NCBI GenBank assembly: GCA_951217055.1
Contig: OX578279.1
Span: 26,128,173-26,192,172 of the forward strand
Source of the DNA: Gerris lacustris
Lineage: Eukaryota; Arthropoda; Insecta; Hemiptera; Gerridae
Reading direction: 5' to 3'
Length of the DNA: 64,000 nucleotides
Within the stretch, counting starts at the first letter, position 1. Each line of letters opens with the position of its first letter. A program made the translations under genes and the position numbers. Shown piece after piece: positions 46,965-59,995 of the stretch. A model generated the notes under the pieces. It saw nothing but the letters and a program-made list of their open reading frames with translations, ran no database searches and was not told the origin of the DNA.

Positions 46965-47400
46965 GGTTAAACATTTTTGATATTTAATCTATATTTTCCC
47001 TATGGTTTATAATAAGATCTTTTCTAAAAAAATAAATGTTAGAGGTATTAAGTATTTAGGATAAAAACTTTCAAAAACTAGAATAATTTACTTCGCAAAA
47101 TAAAACATCTGGGGGTCTCTTCGCTTGTTAATATTGAAATCTACTATCATTTTAGCAGTAAACTTGTTTAGAAAATCATTTTTAAAACAACCCTAAATAA
47201 AAGTCTATTATTTGGTGAAAAGGAAGGAGAATGAAGTGATATTTATCATAAACAGATTTATTTCCACGGATAATGTTGGGAAACAGTGCGTAAAAATAGA
47301 ACAAAACAAATTTTCTCTTGAGCCTCTTATCGGTTTCCAGACAGAGTCCAGTAGCATATTATAAAAGTCTAAAAAAAACCCTTCCTAATTTGCATGATTA
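46965..47400. other. AT-rich spacer
   Basis: No feature recognised. Confidence 0.45.
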
Positions 47401-48370
47401 ATAATTAATTAAATATTGTTTGCTAGGGTCGATCCATCACTGGGCCAGTAGTAGGGGGCGTTTTTCTGCACTCATTATTTTATGCGGGGCAAATCCGAGA
47501 GAGGGGGGTTGAATCGAATAATCTGTGCGGAGAAGGGGGAGAAAACTGCAGTATCTTTGTGTGCAGAAGGGGGCCTATCAGCCACTTGGTAAAAAACATT
47601 CGCTTCGCTCGCTTTTATAATTGAATTACAGGCGAATTAGTGATGGGGCGCGGAAAATCAGTATAACAGATATATTTGTCGTTAGCGAAGGGCACGGTGG
47701 TGAGGAGGGGGTGCCGGTGCTCCGATATCAAAACGCACCCGCATTTTCATTAAAGCTAATTTTACAAATATTGATATTCCTCTAGAGCTGGCGTTTATAA
47801 TTCTATCGGGTATCGCCAGAAAAGAGGAGGGGCAGGAGGCAAATTTAAATGGTTCGTTGGACCGAACAACCCCCCCCCCCCCCCCCAAACCGAATCAGAT
47901 CAACTATGTTGAAATTTTCCTCCGTTTGAAAATTCTCTAGATGAATTATTCTACCCAATAATGATTTTCCACAAAAGAAAATATCCCGATGCACCGAAAT
48001 GCCGCGCACATCCGGATAATTTCCATTAGTTTGTGAATTTGTATTCAAATTAAAATCCATTGTGATACAACGGGGGCAAGTAGATTTAATCGTGTTTTCT
48101 TGGATAATCCATTCTGGAATAAATTCAAACACCGGTCCTCTTTTATATATATATGTATACGACTGGTTTCGGCTACATTATGAATCGGTCGAAAATTCCG
48201 ATCGTTTATTTTTAATACACGAGCCAAAATGTTTAAACAAAATGAGTTCACTTAAAATTTGTAATTGTGTTTGGAAGAGGACAGGAGGGGGTAAAATATA
48301 CAACAGGTATAATGATATGATAAAGAGAAGCGATAAAATGCTCTGGAAAACAAAACATCGATAACAAACA
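47401..48370. other. Mixed, partly GC-balanced stretch
   Basis: Several overlapping frames of 66-100 codons on both strands (47682-48451) shadow each other and show no domain. A C homopolymer lies at 47870-47886. Resembles the other repeat-poor islands. Confidence 0.35.
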
Positions 48371-48866
48371 CAATTTACTTTTCTCCAACAACCTACATAT
48401 GCATCCAATCAAATACGAATCAGGTTTCCATAAATTTGTCAAACAATACATAAATTAAAATAAGGTTCAAAGAGTATAATAAATTCTAATTGAAATTCTC
48501 TAAAAATACACACACACAAAGCTACACTCCAACTAGCAAATAGAAATATATCACAAAATCCCAATTTTCATATTCAAATAACTTGGGAAATAATTTAAAA
48601 AATCTATTCGAAAGTTGTTTAAACATTAAAACATTGAACTTTTTTAAGTCTCTCAAAATAACCAATTTAAAGTACGTTATAATTCACGAAAATAGAAAAT
48701 TGTATTTTTTATAACGTAATAATTTAAGTAACAATTTTAAGTTTATTTATTTGATAAAGAAGACAATGTAAATGATTTTATTTTCTATTTATCCTCAACA
48801 TTTGTATATATATTTTTTTTATCCTTGGACGAGAATATTTCTTTTTTCCCAACATCAAAACTTGTT
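48371..48866. other. AT-rich spacer
   Basis: No feature recognised. Confidence 0.45.
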
Positions 48867-49250
48867 AGGGTTTCGAGGTCATCCTAGAAACCCTTATGCT
48901 TTTGGTAGTTCGTCTGTCCATCCGTCGCAGAGTATATCTCCCTACCTACTGTAGCTAGAGATTTGAAATTTGGTATACAAGTTAAACTTTTTTGCCCAAA
49001 AACAGAAAAACTATTTCGGACTTAAACACTCAAAATGTCTGCAAGCAGCGATCTGCTTGCAGTTGATCACAATATTTTATATTTTTTTTTAATTTTTAAG
49101 TTGGGTATCATTTTAAAGGTATTAATATTTGGATTAAAAATATATATCGCATTTTCAAAATGGCGGCCATTTTACCCCCAAAAAAAGTAAAACAAAAAGC
49201 AAAAAAAGTCCCCCCTCCGCTACCCCATTAGGAAAGGTCCTAAAAATAAA
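48867..49250 (+). repeat. Family C repeat, 5' part
   Basis: Head hairpin AGGGTTTC...GAAACCCT, then a GTTCGTCTGTCCATCCGTCG segment and a 'gaaatttggtatacaag' segment, very close to the copy at 25519. An AAATGGCGGCCATTTTACCC segment follows. The tail hairpin is absent. Confidence 0.65.
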
Positions 49251-50200
49251 GCAAAAATACAAAAATATACATCTCTGTGGTCCAATGATATTTCCAGGAG
49301 TTGATATAAAAAATATTTAAAAAATTAGAAATTTTAGGGAGATTTTTTATTTTTTTTTATTTGACAGCAGCTCACTGAAATAAGAAGAGTAGGAAAAGCT
49401 AAGAGTCCATCTCACGACTAGTTTATTTTAAAACACCGTCCCACTTAGTGCATTTCATTATTAGACACTATTCTCTTATAGCGAATCATCCAAATTATTT
49501 ATCAATCTTTATCCAACCAAGAAACTGTAGTTCTTTTTCTTCTTAACGTTTTGCAACAGCAAAACGTCAAAAAACGTAATACAAGAGCTTTTATCGATAA
49601 TAATTGGAAGTATGCAAATTTAAAGGTTAATAGTCCATTACTCGCATTTTTAAACTAAAGAAAAGTTGACAAACTGATTCTATAAGCTCAACAATGTTAT
49701 AATGTTTTCTTGTTTACCTTTAATCTTACTTAATCACTGATATAGTATATATATCCTATATAAAAAAAATGTCAATACACAATAAAAATACACGGGGAAA
49801 TTTAAGAGCTCCATAAACTTTATGGTTAAATTCCTACCAGGTTAAGGCCAACTGTTTTATGTTGAACATGGATAATTGGAAAAATAAACCAAGCTAACGA
49901 CTAAACTGCTTTCAACACAAATATTTAAACAAAAAATAAAACTTTTAACTAGAAAATGTATGGAATATACATATATATTTTAAAATATCTTGGTATAAAA
50001 AGAATAACGTGGGTAAATCGACGATGTTTCCAAGTTGAGAATTTTTCCCCTCAATTAACAAGTTATTTTTTTTCTGTGTTTTTTACTAAAGAAACAAAAA
50101 ATCAACAATTTTCCCGACGGTTTAGCCGGGGGACGCGAATTTTGATATTTGTATCCTCTACAGCCCTCATCCTCTCTGTATTCTTTGAATTCCATTGTTA
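49251..50200. other. AT-rich stretch, no gene seen
   Basis: The 81-codon frame at 49956-50201 has no recognisable motif. Confidence 0.45.
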
Positions 50201-51100
50201 AAAATTGTTTTTAATTTACTAGCGACGGAGTAGAGGGGGTTAGAGGGGAGTCCGGTGGAAAAAAGTCACTATTATTCTTTATTTTTGCACAGTTTTGTTC
50301 TTGTTCTAGTCCGTACGCGTGGCAGCTCTAATAACAACGCGACCAGGCCTTTCCGGCCTTTGTTACAAATTGTATATGAAGGAAAGGAGGGGTTAGAGGG
50401 TGGGAAGAGAATTTCGTATTTTTACTGGGCGATGTTTGTATTCCGAGTCAGTGTCAACACGGCTTGATTATGTGATTGGCCACCATTTTCTATATAGGAG
50501 CTAACTCTGCTTCTGACCCCCTCCAGTTTGCCGTCCCGATATTGTTTTGGATATAAATATGGTCTAATTCAGGAATAACCGGGGGTGCCCCCTCCTTCCT
50601 AACTTTAACCCCGGCATAAAGTTAAAACAACAACAAAGGTTTTTCGGCGGGAAAATCCGTGGGAGCCCACGGGATATCAAGCTCCTCTCTCGCGTATCAA
50701 TTCCGCGTGCTTAGAGCCCCGTAACGTTTTAGTCATAATCTAGAGGAATAACAATGGATTTTGAATATTCCTCGTAAATCACCGCGGTCACAACGCCAGC
50801 GCCCCTACAGACCCCTCTCTCTAGAAAATATATTCACCGTCCTCCGGCACTTATATACATTTTACACTCATATCTCGAATACTTTCACTTAAAATATCAA
50901 CAGATTTCCTCACTCCCTATGCACATTCATTCTCACGGAATTCCAAAACCAGACGTAATCATACGAATCTAAATAATCAATATATAAGAATTACTACCGA
51001 ACTTACCAATATTCATATAATAAAATTCTGAATATAATCAATGCAATAGCTATTCATTCTAGAAATATTAATTAAATATTATTAAACTATAAATACCAGG
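50201..51100. other. GC-balanced, repeat-poor island
   Basis: Visibly richer in G and C than its flanks, with no repeat family. The 70-codon frame at 50255-50467 is not recognised. Probably single-copy intronic or intergenic DNA. Confidence 0.4.
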
Positions 51101-51213
51101 GATGAATTATCACCTTTTTAAAAATTTAATAAAAAAAAGTGTACATATTGATCACCCCTGAAGACTCAAAAATAAAAATGGACTAATAAATATAAAGGGG
51201 AAAAAATGTATAA

Positions 51214-52684
51214 GGGTCATTTTCAAATAAAATGTACCTTTTCTGTCCCAAGATTTTATCATTTTATTGTAACTAAAAAAAATCATATTAATGAAGAATA
51301 AAAAAAACCTGTAGGTTTATTGACCAGATGTCTGTCTATTATTGTGTTAATTAGGGTCATAAGGCCTATAAGGTGAAAATTACTTGCTTCAAAATGTTGA
51401 TACTAAAAATCGTAATGAGTGTAATACGTCCCACAGTAGTTTTGATAACATGCAATGTGATTTTTTTCATAAGTTTTTTTATTTTTTTTTATTTTTTTTA
51501 ACCAATAAAATATCCAAGTTTATATAAAAGGGGTAAAAAATAAAACTTTAGTTCAAAACGAAACAAAAATATTTATATGTATGTCCCAAGGGTTTAGTAA
51601 TGAGTGTTACTGATAAGAGTTAGCAGAATTAGAGGGTGAGAGGTGAGAATGAAAGGAAGAAGGAGGGATTAGTTTGTTTTTGTTAAGAAGATATTTACCT
51701 CAGTAATGAACGAATTTTTGGATTGATAGCACATTATTCTTCTCTACAATTAATATTTCACTAAAAAAAAATTGTGAGTATTTTTATTCATTGTAATGAG
51801 TGTTACTAGCATTTTTTGTAGTTGTAATCAATATTTATTTATGTTATTAATATGATTTAGTAGTTATTAATTAATATAATCAGAACACATTAAATTGGTA
51901 TAATTAAGAAACATAGTTTCTAAGGAAAGATTTTTTTAAGTTAAAAATTTAATGAGTGTTACTATACTGTTTGTTCTACAATACTGTATATTGTATATTT
52001 TAAAACTTAAAAAAAGTTATTGAGTTTAATGTTTTTACAAAAAATTAGTTTGCCGCATGTAGAAAAAAATTGTAAATAAAAGTTTAATGTTTAAAGTTTG
52101 TGTTAAAATTTAATTTTTTCTAGGTCCAATATATAAATGTGTAATGAGTGTTACTTGAATAAAACAAATTCTTATGGGTAGCCGTGTCCAACTATTTTTT
52201 TAATAAAGAAAAATTATTTTTTCTTCTTCTTTATAATAAAAACTTTTATTACAATGCACTGAAAATGTATCCTTTACATTTTTGAAGCTTTGAGGAAACA
52301 TTAAAAGATAATAAACGTAACACTCATTACTTTTTTTAAAAAAAATTGCAAATATTTTAGGTCTAAAAAATATTTCTGGTGGAAAGAGAATATTTACGTC
52401 ATATATACAATTTAGTAACGTTTCATAAAAACAGAGAAACAATATCTAAAAAAATACCGTTTCTATGATAGTAACACTCATTACAACAAAAATGTGATTT
52501 TTTATGTATATATTTCATATACAGGTAAATGAATTTGAAAACTGACTGTTCTTGAACGAAAATGTCATCCTAAGTCCCTGATGTGTCAGAATAATCAATA
52601 TTATCATGTCTAAGGCTTATTTTAATTTTCTATAAAGTAGCCAAATTGATTTCCCTAAAGGTACATTTTATTTGAAAATGACCC
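51214..52684. mobile_element. TIR element with evenly spaced TAATGAGTGTTACT motifs
   Basis: Perfect 28-bp inverted ends (51214-51241 and 52657-52684) begin GGGTCATTTTC. Inside, the motif TAATGAGTGTTACT or a close variant starts at 51413, 51598, 51794, 51950 and 52142 on the plus strand, then at 52318 and 52472 on the minus strand. Spacing is 154-196 bp. The first motif begins 199 bp from the left end and the last ends 201 bp from the right end. No open frame exceeds about 80 codons. Such repeats may be transposase binding sites of an autonomous relative. Superfamily unknown; target duplication not clear. Confidence 0.75.
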
Positions 52685-54075
52685 ATTAAATACCATAATG
52701 GAGATTATTGCTTTAAAACATTCATAATATCAAGCAATTCCTTGCTTCTTTTAATCAATAGTTCAAAAATAGTTGAGTATAGTTCAAGAGAATTTATAAA
52801 TCAAGAGACACCAGTAGCAATTTTAGAAATAGTACATAAAAGTTAGGTTAATAGATTATGTTACAGTAAGACAGTAAGTAACAACATAATATATATGCGG
52901 ATATTTAATCACATAGTTTGATTCCAACTTTTCAATGAATGCACCGTCAGTAAATAAACAACATCAAATGTCTAGAAGTAGTGTGAGAGGACTAACCACT
53001 CAAGTATTATTAGTTTCAGTCAAAAACCCTTTTTAATGTCCACATTTTAAATTACGATGCCTTCGTGGGGACAATACCTTCAACACTATATCTGATAGGA
53101 ATTAACTAAGTAAATAGCAGTTAACTTCAAAATAGCATAAAGAATTATTTATTTACGTAATAGCATTGCAAAAGGGTTCATCAAGGTATATGTTAGCGTA
53201 AAATTAAGTGCATTAAAGGATCTGCATTCTGCATCTAGGCTGTATAGAATGACAAGCTGTCAAGGGTTAACAATTATATCAGACTCAATGTCATAAATGG
53301 TATAAAGTTTAAAATAGACTTCTCATAGGCTACTGTAGTCAACTAATTATGGACATATCCTCTAATATTGAGAAGTAGCATAGGTCTCTAATCTATCTAA
53401 AATTATCACGCATCGTTTGACTGATGGAATTTTCAAACAAGCCTTACTAATATGAGTTTACCTAAAGATTTAATAGCTAGCTGTCACTAGGACAATGCAT
53501 TGAATTTGTAATATCACGCGATTAATTTCTGTCATAGTAGGTGAAGAGACAGTAAAAAATTAATAATCCACAGATATTTTCAACTGAATTCTGTAACAAA
53601 TCATATTAAGGTCTAAATTTATCATATAATAGCCCACACGGCACATTAATAATTTTACAATCATAATAGTGTTGCATACAAATATACAACAGAAAGAATA
53701 ATTACAAAGATAAACTGCGGACTATTCGGATTACGTTGTTTATCTAATTATCCATAATGTTCTGAATGTTCCTGATGTCCATAACTTCACATCCTCATTC
53801 CCACTCCAACAATTTTTTTACATTCCAAAGTTCTACCAACCTAATTCTCTCTACCTTCCTAACACATTTTCTGAAAGTCTTCCTTGACTAACAAGAGAAT
53901 GCCTTAACTTAAACGCACATAGATACTTGAGAATCCATTATTTTTATTAGTTAACTATAATTCTCGTTAAAGTGAGGTTCATTGACACAGGTTTTAATTT
54001 AATAAATTAATTTGCTGCTTACTTAAAATTGATTAGACATGGAAGACACGTCTTTTTGACGTTAGCTTTATTTTA
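52685..54075. other. AT-rich, probably single-copy DNA
   Basis: No feature recognised. Confidence 0.45.
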
Positions 54076-54076
54076 T

Positions 54077-54331
54077 GGTACAAACTAAAATAGGCGCCAT
54101 GTGGCAGCACTTTAGTTTGGTACCCTCCGTTTATTTTTATTTAAATATTTTTATAAATGTTGAAATGGTATTTTATGTAAATAAAAAATTAACCATCTTA
54201 ATAGGGGAATGTTCAAAAGCAGTGGGGCTTTTGTGTGGGGTTGAGAAAGGGGAAAGAAAGAGAAGAAAAAATATAGGGGGTACCAAACTAAAAGATGCGC
54301 CCCTATACGCCTCTTTTAGTTTGGTACCCCC
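54077..54331. mobile_element. Small MITE with repeated GGTACCAAACTAAAA ends
   Basis: Four end-like words occur: GGTACAAACTAAAA (54077, plus), TTTAGTTTGGTACC (about 54111, minus), GGGGGTACCAAACTAAAAGA (54276, plus) and TCTTTTAGTTTGGTACCCCC (to 54331, minus). They form two facing pairs, so one element may be nested in another or doubled. Another plus-strand end lies at 55158-55177. The overlapping 90- and 71-codon frames are products of the inverted ends. Confidence 0.55.
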
Positions 54332-54419
54332 TAAGAAAAAGGAATAATCTAGGAATAATAGGGGGTAGCTCTCTAATGTCATAGACAAAGGGAAGTATTA
54401 TGTATCATTTCTTGGGGAT

Positions 54420-54443
54420 TTTTTTTTTTTTTTTTTTTTTTTT
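54420..54443. repeat. Poly-T tract
   Basis: A run of about 24 T residues read directly. Confidence 0.95.
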
Positions 54444-54780
54444 AATTGAATGACCTGTTATATGTCAAAATAGTCATTGTCAATTAAATTTTATTTCGTT
54501 GACAGAAAAGATATTAGAAGCGAAATTAAAATAAGTTGAGTTTTAGAGGAATAGAAAGGTCTAAATTTTTTTAAGTGTAATTCTGTTTTGGACAATTAGA
54601 TGAGAGGGAGTTTTTCCAATGGATGTAAGGTAAGGTACTTAAAATGTGAATTGTAATTTTTGTGAAAGTTTGTTCGAGGTATTTTATTTCTTAAAATTTG
54701 AACATATTAAAATGAATGAAAATATCCTAGTATCTCTCACTCATACCTTCCAGTAAATATGTCGTATCTGACCCACTTTA
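54444..54780. other. AT-rich spacer
   Basis: No feature recognised. Confidence 0.45.
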
Positions 54781-54925
54781 ACTAAATAACTATTAAGAAA
54801 AAGGATGTTTAGTCTAATGTACATTGGGACAAAGGAATACCACACTTTTGTATATAAAAGTGTGATATTCCTTCGCCCCAATGTACATTACACTAAATAT
54901 CCCTTTATCGTTGTAGTTATTCAGT
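54781..54925. repeat. 145-bp imperfect hairpin (MITE or small-RNA precursor-like)
   Basis: Arms 54781-54849 and about 54856-54925 pair with few mismatches around a short GTATAT-type loop. The best stem joins AATGTACATTGGG with CCCCAATGTACATT and CACACTTTT with AAAAGTGTG. No direct flanking duplication was clear. It could be a tiny MITE or a folded RNA source. Confidence 0.65.
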
Positions 54926-57407
54926 CTTTTTTCCCATCTCGGGGAAAGAAAAGATAAGAATAATCAGAAACAATGTTTTGTAAAAGTATGTAAAATCCAT
55001 TCTATATATTATTAATTACTGACCCATTTAATTGGAATGCCTAATTGATGATTTAATGATGACCTGGGTGTTTAAATTTGTTGGGCATAACTAGGTAAGT
55101 CAGTACTATTTCCCACTCATTTACCCATCCAGATCTTCTCAAATTTGCAATGAAGTAGGGGGGTACAAAACTAAAAGAGTGCCTATTTTATGTTTATGAA
55201 ATTCAAAATAATGATAAGCCACATGCCATTATTATTACCGAAACACTAATAGCATACCGAAAAATCTTTTCTTCGACATTTAACGATAAACCTTTAATAA
55301 ATTCTACCTAGTTGAGTTCTAGTAACCCAAAAACGTTTAAGTGTCGCGAAGACAATAATTGTCGAATGTTGCCACCTTCATTAAGAAGAGTTTATTAAAA
55401 TTATATGGTAACTTGATATGAAAGAGGGATGCAAAATGCAAAAATGATTACAACTATACTCAGCTATAACAAATAATCTTAAAAGAAAATAATGTAAAAT
55501 CTTTTTGACTCTTCCTCACAAAAGACCAACAACCAAGAGACTAATTACAATATCGTCCATTATCAAAGATTAGCATTTTACCAGTTTATAATAAGTCTAT
55601 TTAGAATCTTATGGCATTTTTATAAGCACAAAATATATAATAGTTTAATGACAGGGCTTGTGTTTCATTTGACCAAACTAACAAGGCAAGAATTATATTA
55701 TAGCCTGTTAGGATTTAGATTGACTAATTAGACGGTCTTCAAATTTACACTAGGAGAGAGAGAGGAGAAAAACATCCACACTCTATAGAAAATAAACAAG
55801 CTTACAGCGAAACGTAATAAACAGAGCAGGAAGTGAGACAGAAAACAAACTCATTTTGGATTCTGCTAGACCACGGGGCGAGGCCGGTATAAAGAAGAGT
55901 TCACTAACACCTTTCAACGGAGTAAAAATTAAACATAGGATAGAGCTCTCGGTGTCATTTTCATTTTACAAGGTGTCTAATTTCATCTACAATCAACACA
56001 CCTATTAATTAACTTTTTTCAAAAAGTGTGTAATTTAGATCTAAAAGAAATAAAAAAATTCACATGCAGGTGATGTTATATTATAGTTTTGAAGGACAGA
56101 ACCATTGTTAATTCCTTTATTCTTTACTTAAATATACTATAGTGTTATAGTTCTGGGGTTTTTTAATAAGACTTATGAGTAAAAAAAAGAGAATTAATAG
56201 TAGTTACAATAACATTTATACATGGGATGATTCTAATGAGAAACAATTCTTCTATTAAAAGAGTCGACGGCCGTATTAACCCTTAAAAAAAAGAAAATTA
56301 ACAGAATAATACCAAGAGCTATAAAAGTATTAAACTAGACCGAAAGAAATTAAAAATATATTTTTTGGATTAAGTTGTTCATCGCGTGATTTTGAAAAGA
56401 AAATTACAATTAGAAATATTTTTTTCCTTTTGAAACACTTTTTAACCATTTGTACCGAAAATCCCAACCTTTTTATTTTCAGCAGTATAGTTAACGAATA
56501 GTGGAACTTATGAGATAATATATATGATAAATGATTCAATTTACATATTTAACTACTATTTACATATTCATAAAAAGAATGCCTGCTAATCTAGTTTATA
56601 ATCAAAAAAAGGCAGCGTCTTCTTCCGCTTCCTCTTAAAATATATATTTCAATTACAATACTATCTGATGGCAATGGCGTTCAAGTTGATAAGGTGAAAG
56701 GATTTTCCTGAATATGATATAAAGGAAATGATTGTTAAGAAATCTCTTTGAATAGAAAAGATGTTTAGTTTTATGGTTCACTTATTTACTTAAAAGTAAG
56801 ATGATGATAGAACATCACTTCTTTACAATCAATACAGACCCTAAAGAAGATTTTATATCAAGAGATAAAAATTTAGCTTCCGTGACTGAAATCATTTCAA
56901 CAGTGAAAATTATTTTCCATAAGATTGTGCTATATAGAGCAAAGCAAAAACACTACAACTTTAACCCAAAAACGGTATCATGTAAATATCAGCAGTTAGT
57001 GTCTGTTTTTATCAGAAAATGTAAATATTGAATAAAATTTAAATAACATTAAACATTGGTAAACTTAGGTCATCGGGTTTTCAAAATCTCGACAGAAACA
57101 ACTAACATATTATTCTTTAAATACTAGGTTTACTAGTGACTTAATTATAAATAATAACACTTGAACACGTACTGGATACGGCATCAAATGGATATAAGGG
57201 TTAAATATGGTAAATATGAACAGATCAGTTCATGTTAAAACTGATAATCATAGTGAAATTATTGGTAATTCAATCAGTAAATCTTATATTCCAATGTGTC
57301 ATCAAAATCTATTAATGCTACTAACTTATTAATGTTTTACAAAGGTATGAAGGGGTTGCAAAAAAAGAAAAGAAAATTAAATTAAATGAAAAAATGATTA
57401 CTAATAA
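54926..57407. other. AT-rich stretch with a solo MITE end, no gene seen
   Basis: The GGGGGTACAAAACTAAAAGA word at 55158 is a solo end of the 54077-54331 family. Frames of 69-76 codons (56330-56539 minus, 56801-57031 plus) have no recognisable domain. Confidence 0.45.
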
Positions 57408-57705
57408 TCTGCCAATTAGTGTGGCACATAGCTTCTCCCCGCGTACACTTTAATGATGTTGTACTTTAATAACCGATTACTGTCAATTTTTTTTTAATTT
57501 AACTCCTTATGGCTTCCTAGATTACCCAAGGTATGTGATCATTCTGAAACACGAAATTTTTTGCCTCAGAATTAAAAAACTCCAAGACAACAAGGAACAT
57601 TTTTAGTTCCGTCTCAAACGGATCGGAATTCTATCCAGGAAATTTCTAGATTGGAGACATAACAATATCGTTCTTCAGAACGATCACAAGCTCTAAAGCA
57701 AACTT
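57408..57705. repeat. Rearranged family A fragments
   Basis: A plus-strand head (CCAATTAGTGTGGCACATAG) is followed by a minus-strand tail-like piece (57508-57610) and then a plus-strand tail piece with GTTCTTCAGAACGATCACAA. This arrangement needs at least two insertions or an inversion. Confidence 0.5.
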
Positions 57706-59631
57706 GTTCGCAAGTGTGTCCAAAAATGAAGATTGATATTTTAGAGGATATGATGGTAATTCATTTTTAAAAAATCCAATGAAAAAAAGAAAATATTCTA
57801 AAAATAATACTGGAGCAATAAAAGATTGATCAACTTATCTCCAATTCTCTAATCAATCTGTCGGAAACTAAACTTGCTCGGAATTTCAAGAAATAAACAA
57901 AACCACGATAAAGAATTCAAAGACACACATCAAATTCCTTCCGACGAAGAAACTTGGAGTTGGTACAAATTGAAAATGACGCTTAACTAATCCCTCTTCT
58001 ATATATCTGTACCGAAAACAAAGGATGGAACCTTGGCTTGAGACGAAACAAAGACTGGCTTTATATTACATTACAAATTACAATGTACAGCAGCTTTAAT
58101 GACTCCAAGCCCTACATATATATAGATATACATGGATCGTACGTGATCTGAGCCTCTAATATCTTGAGATGTATTATATAAACCGGCCGCAGGATGAATA
58201 ACGAATTATTATTCATCTGTAACATTCATTCATTGTGATTGTTGCCTTTGCGCAATCATTATTATTACTCTCTTTTTGATTGTATAGTAAACCCCTTCTT
58301 TTCTTCATTTTCTTAAAATATTCTATTGTTGAAAACGTCGGCAGATCGGGCCCTCTCCACTAATATATCTTGTCCAGAGTTATTTCGAGTTGTTCACGCC
58401 TAAATGTTACTATATAAAATGCTATTTCGATTATTATTTCAGTTTTTTGATTATTATCGAATATGACACTTAAGTTGCAAAGTATTATATAATATGCCCA
58501 CACGTCTATTCAAAACTATTAAGTTTCAATTTGATAGATAGAATTATTGGTAATTTTCAATACTCAGTAAAAAATGTTTTATCCGTTTAAACTATGTTTT
58601 CATTCATTTACTTTGTTTCAAAATATATACAACTCCTCGCGTTGGTCGATAAATACACATATCTGGCAATTTTTCTATTCATTGTTGAAGCTAAAGCTTT
58701 AGCCTTCACTTCTACCAATATAATCCTTGATCCCGCATATTTTCCTATATAAACCCCACATGACAGTTGAAAGAGAAGTATCAGATAGTGAGCGTATGAC
58801 ATTTACTAGACACATTCAGTTCACATCAGTTTAAGAAATAGGTATACGCAGAACCAGCTATTCACCAAATCCTTTAAAAATTAGGAGAGCAATTAAATTA
58901 AACGAGATTTGATAAAGCAAATCGTCTGGAACAATTATTACAACCTGTTCTAACAATAAATCGTTCAAAGCTATCAAGGTTCCCGAATCAAGGTATTTTT
59001 TTTTTTTTTTAGCTATCAAGGTATTTTTTTAAATATTATTAATTATAATACTGTCAATATTTTTTAAGCCATGTTTTTATTTTAAGTTTGCCTACTTTAG
59101 TTAAGACGAAATAGTATTATTAATACATCGAAGGCTAGTCAAACTCGACGGCGAAACAGTCCACAAATTCCAGGCACAATAAGACGTTTCTTTACTGTTT
59201 TTTCCAGCTGTTTACTGCTAAATTTAATACTGATATTAACTTTTCACTGAAATCGATTAAATTCTTTGTAGGCTATAAAGTATGACTACTTTAAGTAAAT
59301 TGGGTGGTAGAAACAAAGTTATGCTTAATAATTTGCTGATAGATATTCCAATCTACTTTAACCAGTTTAACATTATATTAAAAACAGTCGCAAACGAAAA
59401 GGGTCAATTGGCTCTCTTTTAAGGAACGAACATTTGCATTAACCTTGATAAATAAGTCAGTTTCATCAAAACTATAATAGCAGAAGATGACAAAATGGTA
59501 ATGCTTATAAAACTATTTCTTGTCATTCGGACAAATGAGTTGAGATGGGTTGGAGAATTATTGGTGTCCCCTCCTTAAAACGGTACGTTATGTTTTGTAT
59601 ATAAATAGAGGGGAAAGTAAATCTCGAGCAT
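57706..59631. other. AT-rich stretch, no gene seen
   Basis: The 64-codon minus frame at 58608-58802 begins with a hydrophobic run (YLILLFQLSCGVYIG) but lacks supporting context. A short AGCTATCAAGGT duplication occurs near 58971 and 59011 around a poly-T run. Confidence 0.4.
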
Positions 59632-59633
59632 TA

Positions 59634-59995
59634 TTTAAAATTTAATTGTTAATAATGATGTCATGAGGTAAAATTAGAATGTTTTTTCTATCTCTGTAAG
59701 AGAGGGTCACAAATTATACAAATCATATAACTATTAACAATTTTAAAAATTAACAGTGGACAATTGACAGCAAATAAATAAAAATAAAAATTCATAATTT
59801 TAACAGATTTTTTATGTGGACAGGCATTAAAAAAATATTTGTTTATTAATTTTTTGTCAATTGTCCACAGAAAATTTTTAAAAATTGTTAATAGTTAAAT
59901 GATTTATATAATTTGTGACCCTCTCTAATAGAGATAAAAAAAAAAAAACATTCTAATTTTACCTCAAAGACATCATTATAAACAATTAAAATAAA
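59634..59995. mobile_element. Fold-back MITE with about 140-bp arms
   Basis: The left arm (from TTTAATTGTTAATAATGATG) and the right arm (ending CATCATTATAAACAATTAAA) are inverted copies. Shared inner words include GAGAGGGTCACAAATTATA and GTGGACAATTGAC. The centre is AT-rich. Noncoding; no clear target duplication. Confidence 0.65.

Noticed and set aside
51413..52483. Spaced 14-mers as a satellite with about 176-bp unit
   Set aside because: Sequence between motifs is not repeated and orientation changes, so it is not a tandem satellite.
54075..54388. 90- and 71-codon frames on opposite strands
   Set aside because: They share the mirrored peptide SFSLVPP because they read through MITE inverted ends.
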